Assembly: GCA_023431385.1 (NCBI GenBank)
Contig: JAEYWA010000229.1
Span: 1-15,999, forward strand
DNA from: Bacillota bacterium
GTDB taxonomy: Bacteria > Bacillota > Clostridia > Acetivibrionales > DSM-1351
Direction of reading: 5' to 3'
Length of the DNA: 15,999 bases
Shown: positions 12,942-15,999 of the stretch, in pieces
How positions within the stretch are numbered: position 1 is the stretch's first letter
Layout of the letters: each line of letters starts with the position of its first letter
The notes under the pieces: model-generated
What the model saw: only the letters and a program-made list of their open reading frames with translations
Database searches by the model: none
What the model was told of the DNA's origin: nothing
Translations under genes and position numbers: made by a program

Positions 12942-14744
12942 TTAAAAATCTTTCTCCAGGAGCCCTTTCTTAATATTGTTAAGCTTAACATAATTAGTCG
13001 AACTATTCCCGTTAAGATATAAAACATTAAGTGCTTTTAAGTTTACAAGCGGTGAAAAATCTGTTATTCGGTTGTCCCTGATATATAACTCTGTCAGTGC
13101 ATTCAACCCGGACAGAGAAGCAACGCTGGATATCCTGTTTCCATTAAGGGACAGCACCTCCAGTTTGGCAAGCCCCTTAAGGGGAGTTATATCTGTTATA
13201 CTGTTTCTCTGCAGGTATAAAACTCTTAAATTCATCAAATTGCCTAAGTTGTATATGCTTGTAATCTTTGCATTGCTGATATCCAAATATTCGAGGTTTG
13301 TAAGTTTTTTAACATCAACAAGAGATTTCACCCCGTTAGGAACAGCAAGTCTGTAAACTCTGTTCAACTCATTGCTGTAAATACTGCCGGTTGGTTTCAT
13401 TAGTTGTTTTCGGACTGCAGCTTCAACTACCTTGTCAGTAAAACTAACCTTTGCTCCTGACGATGTTGGAGCCTTTACGGTGAGAGAACCAACGATACTG
13501 TCCCACACATCCAATCCATATGTCTTAGAGGTTTTATCTGTATAATCTGGAACATTTGCCAGACTCCAAAGTGAAATACCGCCAAGACCGTATTCCTTAG
13601 TCAGATCAATTTTGGCCTTTATACTTTTACTGTTCTCATATAGTGCTACATTATAGGTTTTATCAACAACATTAAAAAACTGGAGCACCGGACTTTGAAG
13701 CTCATTATTATATGAATAATTCATTTTTTCAGCCTTGGCATCCTTATTCTGTATGCGTGCATAAAGCATCTCATATGTTGGTGTATTTCGAGGTTCCATA
13801 CTTTCTACGGTTCCCAGAGTTTTGTTCCAGGCCTCAGCTGATGGAATTAAATATCGCCACTGTGCAGCATCAAAACTTATCTGGAGCATAACTTTAGACA
13901 AATTTGCTTTATCTACATATTTTTTCACATCTTCCATGACAAGCTTGATTTTCTTAATTGGTGCTAGTCCATCGATAGGACTAAGGCTGTTGTAGCCTGT
14001 ATACTGTGTAACCTGTGATTTATTCAGTTTTGTTACAGGTTCATAATCATGAGCCATAACTATCATTTTATCAGCTGTGGCTGCAATTGCTTTATAGTTA
14101 TAACCCGTATAATTAAGCAAGGGATTAACTGCAACATACATGGTCTTGTTTATGGCCTTCAATTGGCTCTTCAATTCTTTAAGAAATTCATCATACCAAC
14201 TGCTTATAGTCTTACCGTTGATAAGTATTGTATTCCCCTTGAGGTCGTTGTTTTGGAGACCCTCAAAATCAATTACCACACCATCAAAGAAAATTGAATC
14301 ACCGTTGCTGACATCACTTTTGAGCAGTTCCACAACAGCACTTACTGCTTTTCCTCTCTTTTCCTTGTAGGGAAGTATCTTTTCAGCATTTACACTATCT
14401 GAAAAAATATTAAGCTGAATAGACCTGTTTTTACTTTTTGCATACTTCAATACGTCAATGTAGTCTGCAGGATAATAAAACAGTGTGTTTCCGTTTTCTC
14501 CAAGCTTCGTAACCACTCCGGCTTCCAGATCGCCGTACATTCTTCCCCATGCGAAACTAACAGAATCCAACGCGTCTATATATTTTTTTGTACTATCGGA
14601 AAAAGTCATTTGTGCCGGATAAAAGGCATGAAGTTCCAATTTGGAGGAGGATGCAGCTTGAATTGACAGGGAAGAACTCGGTATAAAACAAAAAACTATA
14701 GCCAAAATCAGTAGAACGCATAAAATACATTTTGCTTTTCTCAT
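12942..14744 (-). CDS. Secreted GH18-like glycoside hydrolase with C-terminal leucine-rich repeats
   Basis: Residues 1-31 are a signal peptide ending near SIQAASS. Residues 35-420 form a GH18 (chitinase/peptidoglycan-type) barrel: FFDGVVIDFEGL (152-163) holds the DxxxxDxE core with D154, D159 and the proton donor E161, and GGISLWSLANVP (388-399) closes the barrel. The middle acidic position of the usual DxxDxDxE is V157, and the later Tyr-Asp motif reads MAHDYEP (230-236), so catalysis may be altered. After a short linker, residues 481-590 hold five LRRs of exactly 22 residues (starts 481, 503, 525, 547, 569), internalin-like, probably for protein or wall binding. No LysM, SLH or sortase signal is seen. 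ATG 14744 has a weak site (GGGGTAA). The gene has its own promoter. Confidence 0.85.
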   Translation of the reverse strand: MRKAKCILCVLLILAIVFCFIPSSSLSIQAASSSKLELHAFYPAQMTFSDSTKKYIDALDSVSFAWGRMYGDLEAGVVTKLGENGNTLFYYPADYIDVLKYAKSKNRSIQLNIFSDSVNAEKILPYKEKRGKAVSAVVELLKSDVSNGDSIFFDGVVIDFEGLQNNDLKGNTILINGKTISSWYDEFLKELKSQLKAINKTMYVAVNPLLNYTGYNYKAIAATADKMIVMAHDYEPVTKLNKSQVTQYTGYNSLSPIDGLAPIKKIKLVMEDVKKYVDKANLSKVMLQISFDAAQWRYLIPSAEAWNKTLGTVESMEPRNTPTYEMLYARIQNKDAKAEKMNYSYNNELQSPVLQFFNVVDKTYNVALYENSKSIKAKIDLTKEYGLGGISLWSLANVPDYTDKTSKTYGLDVWDSIVGSLTVKAPTSSGAKVSFTDKVVEAAVRKQLMKPTGSIYSNELNRVYRLAVPNGVKSLVDVKKLTNLEYLDISNAKITSIYNLGNLMNLRVLYLQRNSITDITPLKGLAKLEVLSLNGNRISSVASLSGLNALTELYIRDNRITDFSPLVNLKALNVLYLNGNSSTNYVKLNNIKKGLLEKDF

Positions 14745-14827
14745 ATATTACCCCAATAAAAATACTTTAAGTAAAATTCCTAATTAATAAATTTCTAAAA
14801 AATAAATGCTTTAATAGATTTTATTTT

Positions 14828-14856
14828 ATCATATTATCGTCGGCGGGGTATGTTAA
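14828..14856 (-). promoter_or_regulatory. Sigma-A-like promoter of the GH18-LRR gene
   Basis: Minus-strand TTAACA (14856-14851, 5 of 6) and TATGAT (14833-14828, 5 of 6) are exactly 17 bases apart. The start would be near 14821, giving an AT-rich leader of about 77 bases. Confidence 0.5.
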
Positions 14857-15046
14857 AAATTCATTACATCAGACTAATTTTGGGTAATGCCCATATAATA
14901 TTATGATAGCGGTTATTAGCCAGGAAAATTTGGCACGCATATGAATTAATATTGTCTAAGAGAACTTTTTCTTGTTCTTATACGCCTTTTCCACGTGCGT
15001 TCAAATACTCATTTTTGCCCCAAATATATATTTTCCTAACAATTAA
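14857..15046. other. Spacer with no recognisable gene
   Basis: Apart from a small TGGG/CCCA hairpin near 14880-14892 and a 13-codon frame at about 14902 without a ribosome site, I see nothing here. Confidence 0.5.
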
Positions 15047-15110
15047 AATATGCTCTGCCTTACAATAAACAGTTACTAATATATAACTGTCTACCACAAG
15101 GGAGCATATT
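15047..15110. repeat. 64-base nested inverted repeat (structured element or terminator)
   Basis: Three nested helices form on either strand: AATATGCTC (15047-15055) with GAGCATATT (15102-15110); CCTT (15058-15061) with AAGG (15098-15101); and ACAGTTA (15069-15075) with TAACTGT (15084-15090). A 7-by-7 internal loop separates the last two, and an 8-base loop closes the element. It begins 16 bases after the stop of the small minus-strand ORF and may terminate it (TTTTAATT follows). The plus strand also has ATTTTTC. A degenerate mini-element is an alternative. Confidence 0.55.
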
Positions 15111-15125
15111 ATTTTTCGGGTCTTA

Positions 15126-15266
15126 CTACTTTATTTTTTTGTTATCTTTTTCATTTTCGAAGGTGTCTTCACTCTTACCCCACTTATACTCTTTATTGAA
15201 TGGCGAAGCTTTTAGGAAGCTTCCTACTTCCATATCTATCTTTCCGAATGGATTCCAACCTTTCAT
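15126..15266 (-). CDS. 46-residue hypothetical small protein
   Basis: ATG 15266 opens a frame beginning M-K-G-W-N-P-F-G-K-I-D-M-E-V-G-S-F-L-K and ending in a Lys/Glu/Asp/Asn-rich tail, with TAG at 15128-15126. A textbook ribosome site, GGAGG (15278-15274), stands 7 bases upstream, which is the main reason to believe it. The product is soluble, with no membrane segment, no cysteine and no signal. The aromatic/Gly first half (W4, F7, F17, F23, Y27, W29) contrasts with the charged second half. I do not recognise it. A candidate promoter lies upstream and the nested hairpin lies downstream, so it looks like a complete small transcription unit. Confidence 0.6.
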   Translation of the reverse strand: MKGWNPFGKIDMEVGSFLKASPFNKEYKWGKSEDTFENEKDNKKIK

Positions 15267-15383
15267 AATAAAACCTCCCTATAATTTGATTAAATAACCT
15301 GAAGCTTTTAGCCTTTTGATATAACAATGATTACATTAACCAATTACTTTGGTACATTTACCGATCCCGTAACTACATTAATT

Positions 15384-15412
15384 ATCGTACTCTAACATTT
15401 TAAATGTTTCAA
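15384..15412 (-). promoter_or_regulatory. Candidate promoter for the 46-residue ORF
   Basis: Minus-strand TTGAAA (15412-15407, 5 of 6) and TACGAT (15389-15384, 4 of 6) are 17 bases apart. The spacer partly covers a small palindrome, AACATTT-T-AAATGTT (15395-15409). The leader would be about 110 bases. Confidence 0.35.
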
Positions 15413-15506
15413 GGTATCAATTAGTGTTTTATAGATATATTTTATTAATTATTTTATTTTTTATAGTTGTCAAATTTAGTTTATACATAATAAAAATAGA
15501 AAGTAA

Positions 15507-15573
15507 AATTTGCATGAAAAAACCCCAGCCATTCGACTGAGGTTTTTTTGTTGGAGGCGCCACCCAGACTTGA
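15507..15573. repeat. 67-bp direct repeat, copy 1: terminator plus truncated tRNA-Cys 3' end
   Basis: This stretch is identical to 15593-15659, offset by 86 bases. It carries a terminator hairpin (15517-15549) and, at 15552-15573, the last 22 bases of tRNA-Cys in minus orientation, including its encoded CCA and part of the T-arm. The rest of the tRNA is missing, so this is a pseudo-tRNA fragment. Confidence 0.9.
15517..15549. terminator. Terminator hairpin, copy 1
   Basis: AAAAAACC (15517-15524) pairs with GGTTTTTT (15541-15548), extended by CAG/CTG across one mismatch. It has T-runs on both strands, so it can act in both directions. It is a duplicate of the hairpin at 15603-15635. Confidence 0.8.
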
Positions 15574-15592
15574 CCACGTTCAAGTCTTTTCT

Positions 15593-15659
15593 AATTTGCA
15601 TGAAAAAACCCCAGCCATTCGACTGAGGTTTTTTTGTTGGAGGCGCCACCCAGACTTGA
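15593..15659. repeat. 67-bp direct repeat, copy 2: overlapping the intact tRNA-Cys
   Basis: This is the second copy of the repeat at 15507-15573. It joins the functional tRNA-Cys 3' end to its terminator. The 19 bases between copies (15574-15592) create an inverted repeat AGACTTGA/TCAAGTCT (15566-15573 with 15580-15587) from the T-arm sequence. Confidence 0.9.
15603..15635. terminator. Terminator of the tRNA array
   Basis: The A6CC/GGT6 stem has T6 on the minus strand, three bases past the tRNA-Cys CCA end. It closes the Asp-Phe-Gly-Cys operon. Confidence 0.85.
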
Positions 15660-15712
15660 ACTGGGGAATAAAAGTTTTGCAGACTTCTGCCTTACCACTT
15701 GGCTATGGCGCC
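15638..15712 (-). tRNA. tRNA-Cys (GCA)
   Basis: Acceptor GGCGCCA/TGGCGCC, D-arm GCC-AAGTGGTAA-GGC, anticodon loop CTGCAAA with anticodon GCA, T-arm CCCAG-TTCAAGT-CTGGG, discriminator U and encoded CCA (15641-15638). The U discriminator is the known identity base of tRNA-Cys. It is last in the array and its 3' end is duplicated 86 bases away. Confidence 0.97.
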
Positions 15713-15720
15713 GTCAATAT

Positions 15721-15750
15721 TGAGACAGACCACATAAGCAATCTGTCTCA
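15721..15750. repeat. Hairpin between tRNA-Gly and tRNA-Cys
   Basis: TGAGACAGA (15721-15729) and TCTGTCTCA (15742-15750) form a perfect 9-bp stem with a 12-base loop. On the minus strand, the transcribed one, no T-run follows, so it may be a processing or spacer hairpin rather than a terminator. On the plus strand TTTTT follows. Confidence 0.6.
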
Positions 15751-15754
15751 TTTT

Positions 15755-15829
15755 TGGAGCGGGTTAAGAGATTCGAACTCTCGACTTTCACCTTGGCAAG
15801 GTGACACTCTACCGCTGAGTTAAACCCGC
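15755..15829 (-). tRNA. tRNA-Gly (GCC)
   Basis: Acceptor GCGGGTT/AACCCGC, anticodon stem TCACC/GGTGA around loop TTGCCAA with anticodon GCC, T-arm GAGAG-TTCGAAT-CTCTT and encoded TCCA end. Confidence 0.97.
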
Positions 15830-15874
15830 ATGTTAAATTGCAAAACCCTAAAGTATATGGATTTTACAATCTAA

Positions 15875-15950
15875 TGGTGCCCAGAGCCGGAATCGAACCA
15901 GCGACACGGGGATTTTCAGTCCCCTGCTCTACCGACTGAGCTATCTGGGC
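15875..15950 (-). tRNA. tRNA-Phe (GAA)
   Basis: Acceptor GCCCAGA/TCTGGGC, D-arm GCTC/GAGC, anticodon stem GGGGA/TCCCC around loop CTGAAAA with anticodon GAA, T-arm GCTGG-TTCGATT-CCGGC and encoded ACCA. Confidence 0.97.
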
Positions 15951-15954
15951 AAAT

Positions 15955-15999
15955 TGGCGACCCGGAACGGGCTCGAACCGTCGACCTCCAGCGTGACAG
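15955..15999 (-). tRNA. tRNA-Asp (GTC), partial at window edge
   Basis: Only the 3' part is in the window: anticodon loop CTGTCAC with anticodon GTC, stem half GCTGG, variable AGGTC, T-arm GACGG-TTCGAGC-CCGTT, acceptor half CCGGGTC, discriminator G and CCA. The 5' half lies beyond base 15999. Confidence 0.9.

Noticed and set aside
14049..14370. Plus-strand open frames antisense to the GH18-LRR gene
   Set aside because: They lack ribosome sites and recognisable domains; they are shadows of the real gene.
14829..14850. GACGATAA as a SigD-type -10 upstream of the GH18 gene
   Set aside because: The -10 is close to GCCGATAA, but no TAAA stands 15 bases upstream. The 17-base TTAACA/TATGAT pair explains the region better.
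15548..15823. 91-codon plus-strand open frame
   Set aside because: It is antisense through tRNA-Cys and tRNA-Gly and the repeat. The product is the familiar spurious translation of tRNA sequence.

Overview
The window looks like a chromosomal piece of a low-GC, endospore-forming Firmicute of the Clostridia, perhaps a Ruminiclostridium-type organism. That placement is inferred from gene content: clostridial-type Rex, CwlD-type cortex amidase, CsaB pyruvyl transferase, Thermotoga-type DAHP synthase, AT-rich spacers and a compact tRNA array. I ran no database search. No plasmid, phage, IS or CRISPR signature is visible.

Layout, left to right. (1) At 1-17 there is only the start of a minus-strand gene, followed by about 685 bases of AT-rich spacer that carries a candidate promoter and a strong leader hairpin. 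(2) At 703-2818, aroF and tyrA overlap by 8 bases. They encode the first step of the shikimate pathway and the tyrosine-specific step. Next come a soluble beta-propeller protein of the glucose/sorbosone dehydrogenase fold (2899-4308) and a small polytopic membrane protein (4348-4860), both with TTG starts and probably co-transcribed. A shared bidirectional terminator closes this side. (3) rex (minus, 4965-5603) has a near-consensus promoter whose -35 box lies inside a good Rex-type operator, so it is probably autoregulated by NADH/NAD+. (4) At 5934-8204 is a fused glycosyltransferase-4 / CsaB polysaccharide pyruvyl transferase, expected to build and pyruvylate a cell-wall polymer. It is followed by a perfect 13-bp terminator stem and the remains of a tiny Gly-rich gene. 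(5) The minus-strand block 14744 to 8378 reads, in transcription order: a secreted GH18-like protein with C-terminal leucine-rich repeats; a two-gene unit of membrane protein plus HEAT-like protein joined by a one-base gap; a CwlD-like amidase; and an ABC-F ATPase preceded by a possible leader peptide. (6) At 14745-15999 are a 46-residue small ORF, a nested hairpin element, a 67-bp direct repeat that duplicates the 3' end of tRNA-Cys with its terminator, and a minus-strand tRNA array Asp-Phe-Gly-Cys.

Several genes concern the cell envelope or spore wall (GT4-CsaB, GH18-LRR, CwlD, membrane proteins), but they sit in separate transcription units. The least explained items are the propeller protein in a presumed anaerobe, the GT4-CsaB fusion, the membrane/HEAT pair with its upstream 31-bp palindrome, and the tRNA-Cys duplication.
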